The notes beneath the pieces were generated by a model. The model was not told the DNA's origin, made no database searches, and saw nothing but the letters and a program-made list of their open reading frames with translations. A program made the translations under genes and the position numbers. From the NCBI RefSeq assembly GCF_900070365.1, contig NZ_LN850107.1:5208001-5272000 (forward strand): a stretch of 64,000 nt of DNA. Direction: 5' to 3'. Below are positions 18,713 to 36,881 of the stretch, piece after piece. The stretch's first letter is position 1; each line of letters begins with the position of its first letter. This stretch comes from Alloactinosynnema sp. L-07. Its GTDB lineage: Bacteria; Actinomycetota; Actinomycetes; Mycobacteriales; Pseudonocardiaceae.

Positions 18713-18745
18713 GGGGCGGCCGGTGGAAATTCGACCGGCCGCCCC
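18713..18745 (-). terminator. Hairpin downstream of tuf (third)
   Basis: Perfect 12-bp stem (18713-18724 with 18734-18745) and 9-base loop, very GC-rich. It is the most distal of three hairpins after tuf and may act as a backup terminator. Confidence 0.55.
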
Positions 18746-18768
18746 GCAACGAGCAACCCATAAAGGAT

Positions 18769-18786
18769 GCCACACGCGAGTGTGGC
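18769..18786 (-). terminator. Hairpin downstream of tuf (second)
   Basis: Perfect 7-bp stem (18769-18775 with 18780-18786) and a 4-base loop. On the minus strand it is followed by ATCCTTTATG, a weak U-run, so it resembles a classical intrinsic terminator more than its neighbours. Confidence 0.5.
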
Positions 18787-18794
18787 GATCCAAA

Positions 18795-18828
18795 CCGGGG
18801 TGGCCGAGATAACTCTCGGCCACCCCGG
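18795..18828 (-). terminator. Hairpin terminator of the str operon, just after tuf
   Basis: Perfect 14-bp stem (18795-18808 with 18815-18828) with a 6-base loop, 8 bases beyond the tuf stop codon. Likely main terminator of rpsL-rpsG-fusA-tuf. Confidence 0.8.
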
Positions 18829-18835
18829 GGTGGAA

Positions 18836-20029
<1,194 letters not shown>

Positions 20030-20128
20030 TTGGTGTCCTCCTGGACTCGTACTTGTTCAGGGTCGAATGTGCGGACCCGGGATGCCCCCGGAAGAGCCCG
20101 CACTACTGTGCGGTGCTCCGGTGCGGGG

Positions 20129-22228
<2,100 letters not shown>

Positions 22229-22297
22229 GGGTTTCTTCCCCTGTCTTGAGCAGCTACGGCGCCGCTGGAGTCCCGGCCGGGTGGCCGGGACCGGTTG

Positions 22298-22768
22298 TCA
22301 CCAGCGGTAGTGGGCGAAGGCCTTGTTGGACTCGGCCATCTTGTGGGTGTCCTCGCGACGCTTGACGCTGGCGCCAAGGCCGTTGGACGCGTCGAGGAGT
22401 TCGTTCATCAGACGCTCGATCATGGTCTTCTCACGGCGGGCCTGGGAGAACGACACCAGCCAGCGAAGGGCCAGGGTGGTGGAGCGCCCCGGCTTGACCT
22501 CGATCGGCACCTGGTAGGTCGCGCCACCGACACGGCGGCTCTTGACCTCGATGGTCGGCTTCACGTTGTCCAGCGCGCGCTTCAGCGTCACGACCGGGTC
22601 AGTGCCGGTCTTGTCGCGAGCGCCCTCAAGGGCCCCGTAGACGATGCGCTCGGCGACCGAACGCTTGCCGTCCTTGAGGACCTTGTTGATGAGCTGGGTG
22701 ACCAACGGCGAGCTGTACACCGGGTCGGAGATCAGCGGCCGCTTCGGGGCCGGTCCCTTGCGGGGCAT
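22298..22768 (-). CDS. rpsG: 30S ribosomal protein S7
   Basis: 156 residues, exact length for uS7, which initiates 30S head assembly and contacts the E site. '[18 protein letters not shown]' and '[20 protein letters not shown]' are diagnostic. One base separates it from the rpsL stop. Confidence 0.99.
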   Translation of the reverse strand: MPRKGPAPKRPLISDPVYSSPLVTQLINKVLKDGKRSVAERIVYGALEGARDKTGTDPVVTLKRALDNVKPTIEVKSRRVGGATYQVPIEVKPGRSTTLALRWLVSFSQARREKTMIERLMNELLDASNGLGASVKRREDTHKMAESNKAFAHYRW

Positions 22769-22769
22769 A

Positions 22770-23144
22770 TCAGCTCTTCTCCTTCTTCGCGCCGTAACGG
22801 CTACGCGCCTGCTTGCGGTTCTTCACGCCCTGGGTGTCCAGCGAGCCGCGGATGATCTTGTAGCGAACACCCGGCAGGTCCTTAACTCGGCCACCGCGAA
22901 CGAGCACCATGGAGTGCTCCTGCAGGTTGTGACCCTCGCCCGGGATGTAGGCCGTGACCTCGATGCCGCTGGTCAGCTTCACGCGAGCGACCTTGCGCAG
23001 TGCGGAGTTCGGCTTCTTCGGGGTGGTGGTGTACACGCGGGTACACACGCCACGCCGCTGCGGGCTCCCCTTGAGAGCCGCAGTCTTCTGCTTGGCGACC
23101 TTGTCCTGGCGGCCCTTGCGGACCAGCTGCTGGATCGTGGGCAT
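22770..23144 (-). CDS. rpsL: 30S ribosomal protein S12
   Basis: 124 residues; uS12 is in the decoding centre. The streptomycin-related lysines are wild type: '[11 protein letters not shown]' (Lys43 position) and '[12 protein letters not shown]' (Lys88 position, followed by the Asp that RimO modifies). It is the first gene of the str operon. Confidence 0.99.
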   Translation of the reverse strand: MPTIQQLVRKGRQDKVAKQKTAALKGSPQRRGVCTRVYTTTPKKPNSALRKVARVKLTSGIEVTAYIPGEGHNLQEHSMVLVRGGRVKDLPGVRYKIIRGSLDTQGVKNRKQARSRYGAKKEKS

Positions 23145-23620
23145 AGACCGGCTTTCTCTGCTTCATGTCGACGCCGGCTGCCCGGCCCCGATATGCACTG
23201 TGTACTTGCGGTTCCTGCTGTTCCGCCCGTCCCCCGAGGTCGGGCGTGTCGCCCGCTCTCAGCAGCACCCGCGCGGGAGTGAAACATCCCAGCGGGGTTC
23301 GGAAGGAACTCCGGCGTGACTGGCAGGAGCCCGCTACGTGGCGATCGGGTGAACGACCAGCCAGTTCGCGGACCGCGCGGCACAGGCACACGGATCGACC
23401 CGACATGGGTCGGGCGCGAGTAGCAAAGATACCTTCCCCGCGGGCGCTGGGACAAATCGGGGTCCCACTGTGACTCTGAGAAGAGATCCGAGCGCGCTGT
23501 GTTGACACAAGCCGGGGTGTGTAGGTCACATCTTACGACGCCGACCCGACCGATCTCGGAACTTGAGCCGCGACTCGCCGAGGTTCGCTGGTCAGGGCCA
23601 GACCGCGCTGGTCAGAGGCC
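23145..23620. other. 476-bp region between the vapBC-like pair and rpsL
   Basis: No gene is supported here; reading frames in it are short and unlike proteins. It should contain the str operon promoter and leader. Seen on the minus strand: a TTGTCC/TATCTT hexamer pair (listed separately) and, just downstream, a short inverted repeat CGACCC/GGGTCG at 23396-23412. Confidence 0.6.
23426..23455 (-). promoter_or_regulatory. Candidate str operon promoter
   Basis: On the minus strand TTGTCC (23450-23455) and TATCTT (23426-23431) are 18 bases apart; each matches 4 of 6 consensus bases. The predicted transcript would have a leader of about 275 bases before rpsL. Consensus matching only, so tentative. 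Confidence 0.35.
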
Positions 23621-24022
23621 TCAACTCGGCGCCACAACCGGCAGCCCGACTTCCTCCGCCGCCGCGGCGAGCCGCTTGTCGTAGGTCACGAACGCGGACA
23701 GCGGACCGCCGGCCAGCTCAAGAGATTGGGCCGTGGCCAGATGGATCGCATCAAGTGTGCGCAGATTGGGATCGAGGTACGCGGCTGCAGTCGCACGAAC
23801 CGCGTCGCCGATCTCCAGTCGCCCCAGGTACCTCAGCACCGTCGAGACCCCACCCAGTACACCTGGCCTGCTCCGGCGTACCGCCCGGGTCACTTCGACC
23901 TCAGAGAGCTTCGATGTCACCAACCGGTCATCGGGTCGCTCAGCCAGCCAGACGTTCAGCGCCCGCGACTCGGCTTCCGGTATGACGAGCTTGACGATCG
24001 CACAGCTGTCCAGATAGATCAC
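23621..24022 (-). CDS. PIN-domain ribonuclease toxin (VapC-like)
   Basis: A 133-residue PIN-domain protein. The acidic active-site residues can be placed: Asp5 in 'MIYLDSCAIVKL', Glu in 'TSKLSEVEVTRA', Asp in 'LRTLDAIHLATA' and Asp in 'FVTYDKRL'. VapC toxins cut tRNA or rRNA; the target is unknown. GTG 24022 overlaps the antitoxin stop by 4 bases (GTGA), typical of toxin-antitoxin translation coupling. Confidence 0.9.
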   Translation of the reverse strand: MIYLDSCAIVKLVIPEAESRALNVWLAERPDDRLVTSKLSEVEVTRAVRRSRPGVLGGVSTVLRYLGRLEIGDAVRATAAAYLDPNLRTLDAIHLATAQSLELAGGPLSAFVTYDKRLAAAAEEVGLPVVAPS

Positions 24023-24291
24023 CAGCGCTCTTCCTCGCGCATCTGGATCAGCGCGGCACTGGCCGCACCGGTCTCGTCGATCTCGCCTTCCGGCATCGGG
24101 ATCGGGCCGCGGAGCGTGGCCGGGGCAAGCAACCCGGTGGCGACGAGCCGGGAGTACGCGTCATCAGCAGGCGGTACCAGCCGCGCCACCACTCTGCCAC
24201 GGTTGGTCACTTCCAGCGACTCGCCGTTCGCGACCCGCGCCAGCGCGCCCGCAGTGTCTTGATTGAGCTGACTGATCGGTATCTGCTCCAC
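24019..24291 (-). CDS. Phd/YefM-type antitoxin of the PIN toxin
   Basis: 90 residues. The N-terminal half ('ISQLNQDTAGALARVANGESLEVT' region, then 'NRGRVVARLVP') is a Phd/YefM DNA-binding fold. The C-terminal half, with 'GEIDETGAASAALIQMREEERW', would wrap the toxin. Its GTG start at 24291 has no Shine-Dalgarno sequence and lies close to a palindromic site, so a leaderless or near-leaderless transcript is possible. Confidence 0.88.
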   Translation of the reverse strand: MEQIPISQLNQDTAGALARVANGESLEVTNRGRVVARLVPPADDAYSRLVATGLLAPATLRGPIPMPEGEIDETGAASAALIQMREEERW

Positions 24292-24301
24292 AAGAGCATA
24301 T

Positions 24302-24318
24302 TACTACATAACGTAGTA
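24302..24318. promoter_or_regulatory. Palindromic operator candidate of the toxin-antitoxin operon
   Basis: TACTAC and GTAGTA arms (24302-24307, 24313-24318) with a 5-base centre, 11 bases upstream of the antitoxin start. It is an A/T-rich island in GC-rich DNA. Antitoxins of this family repress their own promoter through such sites. Confidence 0.6.
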
Positions 24319-24496
24319 TCTGACAGAAGTTCGGCCGCGCGCCCTGCGGCAGCGTCAGGCCACAGGCGTGCCTACGCGCGGACCGTCAATGAATCACTGA
24401 ATGGTTAGGGTGTGCGGCAACTCCACACCACACGTTCGTTTGCCGCTTGCCGCCGGGCCGCCGATGGATCACCGGGCTGGGCGATAGGCTGGCCGA

Positions 24497-25066
24497 ATGG
24501 GGGTATTGCACGCCGACACGCTGGTCATCGAGCATCCCTGGGGCTTCGGCAAGGTCCTGATGCGCACTCGCTACCAGGTGACCGTCCGCGACGAACGCGA
24601 CACACTGCTGGCCACGGTCGCCGAACGCAGGGGTCCGGGGGCGCTCAAGCTCGTCCGGATGACCCAGTTCTCCGCGAGCACCCCGTTCGAACTCGCCGTG
24701 ACCGACCCGGGTGGCACGCCGGTGCTCTCGATCGAGAAGGGCTTCACCCTCGGCAAGGGTGACGTGCGGGTCACCGACCCGACCGGTACCCCGATCGGGT
24801 CGGTGCGTTACCACGGCCACCGCGACATCCGGCTCAGCGATCCGGCAGGCCAGGTGCTCTGCCTGCTCGGCGACGTCGCCCGGTTCGAGTTCGGCGTTCT
24901 GGCCAAGCGCGGCCGCGACAAGGTCCGCCGGGACACGCTGCGCCTCACCCCCGGCCTCACCCACCCGGTCCGAACACTGGCTGTAGCCACGGCACTGGCC
25001 TTCGAGATTGTCCGGGGCAACGGAACCGCGACGGGAAACGAAAGTTCCTCATTTCCCGGAGCTTGA
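24497..25066 (+). CDS. LURP-one/tubby-like beta-barrel protein (putative)
   Basis: A 189-residue protein made of repeating short beta strands with turn motifs (TDPGGTPVLSIEKGF, TDPTGTPIGSVRYHG, SDPAGQVLCLLGD). This pattern resembles the LURP-one-related/phospholipid scramblase-like fold. No catalytic residues are evident. ATG 24497 has no clear ribosome site. It stands alone between the toxin-antitoxin pair and the ESX-type genes. Confidence 0.6.
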   Translation: MGVLHADTLVIEHPWGFGKVLMRTRYQVTVRDERDTLLATVAERRGPGALKLVRMTQFSASTPFELAVTDPGGTPVLSIEKGFTLGKGDVRVTDPTGTPIGSVRYHGHRDIRLSDPAGQVLCLLGDVARFEFGVLAKRGRDKVRRDTLRLTPGLTHPVRTLAVATALAFEIVRGNGTATGNESSSFPGA

Positions 25067-25090
25067 GTCTTAGCGGTGGTTGTTACTTGA

Positions 25091-25492
25091 TCACCACGCG
25101 TCGTCGCGCTTTATCTGTGGAGGTTCGTCGGCGCCGCTGATGATTTCCTCGGGGGTGTGTCCCTCTTGGATCTCGTCGTGGGCTCGACGGAGGTCGCCGA
25201 GGCCGGTGGCCATCGCGGCCTGGACGCCGGGGTCGTCGAGCGCGCGGCCGCTGGTGATGTCCGACCAGCTCAGCTCGCCGTCCTTGATCCGGCCCACCAG
25301 CTCGCGCAGTTCCTTGGGCGCCTCGGGCCCGTTGACGTGCCGCTCGATCGCCGCGAGGTCCTGTTCGGACAGTCCGGCCGACTTGGGCTTGACGCGCTGG
25401 GCGTCGAGCACGGCCTGGTCGACCGCGGCGAGGCGGGCGTCGACCATGCCGATGAGTTCGGCCAGCCGGGCCTGGTCATAGGGGAACGTCAC
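25091..25492 (-). CDS. Small helical protein of the ESX-type gene group (unknown function)
   Basis: 133 residues, starting with GTG 25492 ('MTFPYDQARLAELIG'), which overlaps the stop of the ESX-type gene upstream by 4 bases (GTGA). It is rich in helix-forming residues and acidic towards the C-terminus. No known domain recognised. Coupling suggests a partner or chaperone of the preceding protein. Confidence 0.7.
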   Translation of the reverse strand: MTFPYDQARLAELIGMVDARLAAVDQAVLDAQRVKPKSAGLSEQDLAAIERHVNGPEAPKELRELVGRIKDGELSWSDITSGRALDDPGVQAAMATGLGDLRRAHDEIQEGHTPEEIISGADEPPQIKRDDAW

Positions 25493-26361
25493 GGTCCGAC
25501 TCCGGTGGGTGCGGGCGCGGGCTGCGTGTTGTACCGGTCGCCCGCCTTGGTCACCTTGCCGTCGAGTCGGGAGCCGTTCCAGGCGATGCCGATGACGCCG
25601 GACTTGGCCGCGGCCTTGCCGTCGGCGAACTTCTCCTGGCCGTCCTGGTAGGAGTCGACCACGTCGAGCAGGTCGTTGACGTCGCGGACGTCCTTGAGCT
25701 TCATCAGCGCGGTGCCCATGGCCTTGATGCCATCGACCATGCCCATCACGCCCTCGATGAGCGTCTGGATCGAGATGATGATCTTGCGGATGCCGTCGGC
25801 GATCTCGACCGCGTCCCAGACCATCCACACCGCGCGGCCCCAGCCCACGACCGGGATCCATGCCTTCATCGCGGCCTCGATCAGCTTGCCGACCAGCAGG
25901 TCCAGCAGGGTCAGCGCGGCCATCACCGCGGTGCGGCAGGTGTTGGCGGTGGACTTGAACTTGTCGCCGATGATCCTGGCGACCTGGGAGTCGGCCTCGA
26001 TGGCCAGCGCCCACAGCCCGCTCAGCCGCAGGCCGAACTTGTCCGCGGCGTCGCCGGTCCAATGTGGAGCGAGCTGGTCGGCTCCCCCGTCGACGTTGCG
26101 CCGCACCGAGTCCAGCGCCTTGGACACCTGACCCCAGGCGTGCGCGTTGGCGTCGACCTTCTCGAAGTCGCCCACCAGCGGCTTGATCAGCGCGTCAACG
26201 AGGTTCTCGCCGGTGACCTTCTCGTAAATCCAGTTGACGCCCTGGATCTTCCAGCCCGCGGCCTCGATCAGCTCCTGAGTGGACTGCCTGCCCGGCCGGT
26301 CCTCCGCGCCCGCGGCCAAAGCCGCGGCCGGGTCCTCCACATCGGCGTACGCGGTGGTCAT
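25489..26361 (-). CDS. WXG-type/type VII secretion-associated protein
   Basis: 290 residues. The region 'LAPHWTGDAADKFGLRL' in the middle of a helical segment is a WXG-like motif (here W-T-G) of ESX substrates. A hydrophobic stretch follows ('TAVMAALTLLDLLVGKL', 'VVGWGRAVWMVW'). The C-terminus ends in a Pro-rich tail. The ATG overlaps the stop of the EspC-like gene (ATGA, 26358-26361). No ESX ATPase or membrane component is present, so secretion would need a system encoded elsewhere. Confidence 0.7.
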   Translation of the reverse strand: MTTAYADVEDPAAALAAGAEDRPGRQSTQELIEAAGWKIQGVNWIYEKVTGENLVDALIKPLVGDFEKVDANAHAWGQVSKALDSVRRNVDGGADQLAPHWTGDAADKFGLRLSGLWALAIEADSQVARIIGDKFKSTANTCRTAVMAALTLLDLLVGKLIEAAMKAWIPVVGWGRAVWMVWDAVEIADGIRKIIISIQTLIEGVMGMVDGIKAMGTALMKLKDVRDVNDLLDVVDSYQDGQEKFADGKAAAKSGVIGIAWNGSRLDGKVTKAGDRYNTQPAPAPTGVGP

Positions 26362-26711
26362 CGGGCACCCCCGCCCACGGTCGGCGCAGACAGGGTGTCG
26401 ATCTGGTCGGTGATCTGCTGGAAGATGTCGCTCCAGAGCCGGTCTGCCTTGGCATAGCTCGCCGCGGCCTCGCTCAGCGCGTCGGCTTCCTTGAGCATCA
26501 TGGAGTTCGCGAAGTCCAGGGTCTCCCCGTACAGACTCACGACGCCATCGACCACCGGGATGAGCAGCGACAGCAACCCGGTGAACCCCGAGGTGTCACC
26601 GCCCTTGGAGGTCGCGTGCTCCTTGATCGTCAGGAAGTGCTGGGCGTTGTGCCGCAGCAGTTCCGCACACCCGTCGAGTTCCCCGGGGTCGACCGTGACC
26701 TGGTCTCCCAT
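26358..26711 (-). CDS. EspC/ESX-1 secretion-associated-like small protein
   Basis: 117 residues, starting 'MGDQVTVDPGELDGCAELLR'. This start and the helical body with 'AASYAKADRLWSDIFQQI' match the pattern of small EspC-like proteins associated with type VII secretion. ATG 26711 is preferred because GAGAGGCGG lies upstream. First gene of a three-gene coupled group. Confidence 0.7.
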   Translation of the reverse strand: MGDQVTVDPGELDGCAELLRHNAQHFLTIKEHATSKGGDTSGFTGLLSLLIPVVDGVVSLYGETLDFANSMMLKEADALSEAAASYAKADRLWSDIFQQITDQIDTLSAPTVGGGAR

Positions 26712-26790
26712 CGCGCGCCGCCTCTCGCCTCTGTGGCTAATTGGTTGCGCGTGAGACTCCAACAGGCGTCCGAGGGTTCCCCGTCAAGTC

Positions 26791-27063
26791 TTAACGGGTG
26801 CCATAGCGAACGGCGGCGCGGGCCTTGGCCTTGGTCGCCTCGGTCTCCCGGTCGCGCGGGGAGGCGTTGGTGACCAGTTCGTCGAGGAGTTCCTGGGTTA
26901 TCGCGGCCACGGCGTCGACGGCGCGGTCGAAGGCCTCCTGGTTGGCCTGGGACGGCTTGGCCGACCCGCTGATCTTGCGCACATACTGGATCGCCGCGGC
27001 GCGGACCTCGTCGTCGGTGGCCGGGGGCTCGAAGTTGTGCAGGACTCGGATGTTGCGGCACAT
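26791..27063 (-). CDS. DUF2277 family protein
   Basis: 90 residues beginning 'MCRNIRVLHNFEPPATDDEV', which together with 'AAIQYVRKISGSAKPSQANQ' is the signature of the small, widespread DUF2277 family. The function is unknown. GGAGG precedes ATG 27063 at close distance. Stands alone between the ESX-type genes and the divergent TetR gene. Confidence 0.85.
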   Translation of the reverse strand: MCRNIRVLHNFEPPATDDEVRAAAIQYVRKISGSAKPSQANQEAFDRAVDAVAAITQELLDELVTNASPRDRETEATKAKARAAVRYGTR

Positions 27064-27123
27064 GCCTCCAGCATTGCACTGCCCACCGACCGAAGCCGAC
27101 TCGCCAACAACCCGCTTGCGTTT

Positions 27124-27143
27124 CAAGACGACCGGTCGTATTG
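27124..27143. promoter_or_regulatory. TetR operator, copy 1 (autoregulatory)
   Basis: CAAGACGAC-CG-GTCGTATTG: 9-bp arms with one mismatch, 8 bases before the TetR start codon. It matches the second site upstream of the SDR gene in 17 of 20 positions. Confidence 0.8.
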
Positions 27144-27151
27144 TCGGTGGC

Positions 27152-27742
27152 ATGGCGCGACCACGGCTCAGCGAGGGCACCCGGCTACGGCTGCTCGACG
27201 CGAGCGCGAACGCCTTTCTCAGGCAGGGGTACCACGGCACCGGCCTGAAGGACCTGCTCGACAGCGTGGAGATCCCGAAGGGCTCGTTCTACAACTACTA
27301 CCCCAGCAAGGAAGCCCTCGGCGTGGCCACGATCGAACACACCCAGCGGTGCACCGCCGAGACCCTGGCCGCGGCGCTGGACGGCGCGGCCGACCCGGTC
27401 AGCGGCGTTCGGGCGTTCTTCGAGATCCAGATCGCCGGGTTCGAGCGGACCCGGTTCGAGGGCGGCTGCCTACTGGCCAACCTCGCGGGCGAGCTGGACG
27501 AGAGCCAGTCCTGCCGCACCGCGCTGGCGACAGCCTTCCTGAGCTGGCGAAACGGCATTCGGGACGCGCTGGCGGACGGCCAGCGGCTGGGGCTCGTCCG
27601 CGACGACGAGGACGCCGCCGACCTGGCCGACATGCTCATCGAGTCCTGGGAGGGTGCGGTCATCAGGATGAAGGTCGACCAGTCCGCCGAGCCCCTGCGC
27701 AAGTGCCTGCGCAGGTTGCTCGACGGATATTTCCGCCCCTGA
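27152..27742 (+). CDS. TetR-family repressor
   Basis: 196 residues. The N-terminal HTH is clear ('LRLLDASANAFLRQGYHGTG', 'LLDSVEIPKGSFYNYYPSKE'). The C-terminal domain resembles the group with 'GGCLLANLAGELDE', often linked to quinone or electrophile-responsive SDR operons (family knowledge, moderate certainty). The same palindrome occurs before this gene and before the SDR gene, so it probably represses both. The inducer is unknown. Confidence 0.9.
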   Translation: MARPRLSEGTRLRLLDASANAFLRQGYHGTGLKDLLDSVEIPKGSFYNYYPSKEALGVATIEHTQRCTAETLAAALDGAADPVSGVRAFFEIQIAGFERTRFEGGCLLANLAGELDESQSCRTALATAFLSWRNGIRDALADGQRLGLVRDDEDAADLADMLIESWEGAVIRMKVDQSAEPLRKCLRRLLDGYFRP

Positions 27743-27767
27743 GCCCTCTCTTTTTTTGCCCCAATTC

Positions 27768-27787
27768 CAAGACGACTGGTCGTCTTG
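27768..27787. promoter_or_regulatory. TetR operator, copy 2 (SDR promoter)
   Basis: A perfect 20-bp palindrome, CAAGACGAC-TG-GTCGTCTTG, 17 bases before the SDR start codon. Position and similarity to the site at 27124 mark it as the operator of the SDR-tautomerase operon. Confidence 0.85.
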
Positions 27788-27804
27788 TCAACCAAGGAGC
27801 ACTC

Positions 27805-28533
27805 ATGTCCACCGCGATCATCACCGGCGCCTCCAGCGGCATCGGCCTCGACGTCGCCCGCGCCTACGTCAAGCGTGGCGGCAACGTCGTCATCAACGGC
27901 CGCGACGCCGCCAAACTCGCCGACGCCGCCGCGGGCCTCGGCGCCCCCGCCCAGGTCGCCGCCGTGGCGGGCGACATCGGCGCGGCGTCGACCGGCGCGG
28001 CCCTCGTCCAGGCGGCCGTCGAGCGGTTCGGCGGGGTCGACGTGCTGGTCAACAACGCGGGAATCTTCGGCGTGAAGCCGTTCGTCGATGTCACCGAGGA
28101 CGAACTCGACGGCTACCTCGGCATCAACCTCAGAGGCACCTACCTGACCACCCAGGCCGTGGTGCGGCGGATGGCCGCGCAGGGCACCGGCGGCAGCATC
28201 GTCAACATCGGCACCGTCTTCGTCGACCACGCCAAGACCGGCGTCCCCGCGTCGGCGCCCCTGGCCGCCAAGGGCGGCGTGCACGCGCTGACGGTCAGCC
28301 TGGCCGCCGAGCTGGCGCCGCTGGGCATCCGGGTCAACCTGGTCGCCCCCGGCATCATCCGCACCCCGCTGCACCAGGGCTTCGACGTCGACGACCTGGC
28401 CGGGCTGGCCCTGCTCGACCGGGTCGGCGAGGTCGCCGAGACCACCGACGCGGTGCTCTACCTGGTCGACTCGGGCTTCATCACCGGCCACATCCTCAAC
28501 CTCGACGGCGGCTATGTCTCCGGGCGGGCCTGA
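27805..28533 (+). CDS. SDR-family oxidoreductase lacking the catalytic tyrosine
   Basis: 242 residues, Rossmann-fold short-chain dehydrogenase. Cofactor motif 'TGASSGIG' and 'NNAG' are present. The YxxxK active site is altered: Lys156 is conserved but the place of Tyr is Pro152 (context 'ASAPLAAKGG'), and the NISS element reads NIGT, so the Ser is also absent or replaced by Thr137. It may bind NAD(P) without normal dehydrogenase activity, or belong to a divergent subgroup. AAGGAG supports ATG 27805. It overlaps the tautomerase gene (TGATG) and is controlled by the perfect TetR palindrome. Confidence 0.88.
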   Translation: MSTAIITGASSGIGLDVARAYVKRGGNVVINGRDAAKLADAAAGLGAPAQVAAVAGDIGAASTGAALVQAAVERFGGVDVLVNNAGIFGVKPFVDVTEDELDGYLGINLRGTYLTTQAVVRRMAAQGTGGSIVNIGTVFVDHAKTGVPASAPLAAKGGVHALTVSLAAELAPLGIRVNLVAPGIIRTPLHQGFDVDDLAGLALLDRVGEVAETTDAVLYLVDSGFITGHILNLDGGYVSGRA

Positions 28534-28730
28534 TGCCCTACGTCAACATCAAGATCACCAGGGACGGCGCGACCAAGGCACAGAAGGCCCAGCTGATCAG
28601 CGGGGTCACCGAGTTGCTGCGCGAGGTACTCGGCAAGGACCCGTCGCTCACCTTTGTGGTGGTCGACGAGGTGGAGACCAGCGACTGGGGTGTCGGCGGC
28701 CGCACCGTCGAGGACATCCGCGAATCCTGA
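28533..28730 (+). CDS. 4-oxalocrotonate tautomerase-like protein
   Basis: 65 residues, starting 'MPYVNIKITRDGATKAQK'. Removal of Met would expose the catalytic Pro1 of the tautomerase superfamily. These enzymes tautomerise or otherwise attack unsaturated carbonyl compounds. Start overlaps the SDR stop by one base, so the two act together, probably on a reactive carbonyl or quinone-like compound (inference). Confidence 0.85.
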   Translation: MPYVNIKITRDGATKAQKAQLISGVTELLREVLGKDPSLTFVVVDEVETSDWGVGGRTVEDIRES

Positions 28731-28735
28731 GTGGA

Positions 28736-28764
28736 CTGAGGGCGGGCGAGCCGCCCGCCCTCAG
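28736..28764 (+). terminator. Hairpin terminator of the TetR-SDR-tautomerase operon
   Basis: Perfect 12-bp stem (28736-28747 with 28753-28764) and 5-base loop, 5 bases after the tautomerase stop. It overlaps the stop codon of the convergent gene and may serve both directions. Confidence 0.75.
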
Positions 28765-29297
28765 TCGTTCCGGCGCCGGGGGCGTTCCGGGATGGACCTG
28801 TCCAGGTCGTCGGCCGGGAGCCCGATCGCCCGCCGGACCCGCCGTCGCGCGGAGATCAGCATGTGGGCGTAGCAGAGTCCGTCGCTGGGCTCGTGCAGCA
28901 GTTCCATCTCTTCCTCGTCCAAGCGGGCCAGCGCCATCTCGAACATCCGCAGCGCCCACTGGAGTTCGCCGCGCTCCTCCATCAGTTCGCCCGCCAGCTC
29001 GAACGGCCCAGGGGCCGACGGCAGCTCCCGGCAGAGGGCTTCCAGCTGCGCGTGGGCCTCAGGCAGCCATTCGAGATCGAAGAAGACGTCGGCCATCGTG
29101 ACCCGCGCGTAGCCCGCGTCGTCACCGCCGAGCGCGGCGGCCTCCATCAGCAGTTCGATGGCCCGGTTGGTGGCGCCCGCGCGGTGCCAGTGCTCTCCGG
29201 CCTCCACGAGGAGTTCCCCGCGCCGATCCGGTTCCCTGGCGATCTGGGCTTCCAGTTGCTTGGCGTATCGAGCGTCTGGTCCGGCGAAGAATGTCAC
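28761..29297 (-). CDS. Helical-repeat (TPR-like) protein of unknown function
   Basis: 178 residues. Helix-turn-helix pairs such as 'LVEAGEHWHRAGATNRAIEL', 'ADVFFDLEWLPEAHAQLEAL' and 'MEERGELQWALRMFEMALAR' have the A/G pattern of TPRs. GTG 29297 is chosen because the longer reading to 29357 would include the rpoC terminator hairpin. It is downstream of rpoC on the same strand but behind a terminator. Binding partner unknown. Confidence 0.72.
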   Translation of the reverse strand: MTFFAGPDARYAKQLEAQIAREPDRRGELLVEAGEHWHRAGATNRAIELLMEAAALGGDDAGYARVTMADVFFDLEWLPEAHAQLEALCRELPSAPGPFELAGELMEERGELQWALRMFEMALARLDEEEMELLHEPSDGLCYAHMLISARRRVRRAIGLPADDLDRSIPERPRRRND

Positions 29298-29323
29298 CAG
29301 ACAACGGTACTGCGAAAACAGGC

Positions 29324-29355
29324 GAAGCCCTGGAACCAAAGGGTTCCAGGGCTTC
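29324..29355 (-). terminator. Hairpin terminator of rpoBC
   Basis: Perfect 14-bp stem (29324-29337 with 29342-29355) and 4-base loop, 22 bases after the rpoC stop. Confidence 0.85.
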
Positions 29356-29376
29356 ACCCGATAGAGCTACTTCGCG

Positions 29377-33276
<3,900 letters not shown>

Positions 33277-33377
33277 GTCGGTTCCTTCTCCCCTTCTTTG
33301 TTACAGCACGAAAATGGGGGGATCAGTGCCTGCCCGCCGGGAGAGGTTTCCGGTCTCTCCCGGCGGCGGCAGCGAGG

Positions 33378-36881
<3,504 letters not shown>

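Larger units (their letters stand above)
18466..18835. other. tuf-rpsJ intergenic region: three hairpins and the S10 leader
   Basis: No gene is visible. The part next to tuf contains three consecutive hairpins (listed separately). The part next to rpsJ has a TTGACT hexamer on the minus strand (18545-18550), but the best -10 candidate is 20-22 bases away, too far for a confident promoter. An S10 promoter is nevertheless expected here. Confidence 0.5.

Noticed and set aside
23502..23528. TTGACA and TAGGTC as a plus-strand promoter
   Set aside because: The spacer is only about 15 bases and it would drive antisense transcription into the toxin gene; no supporting signal.
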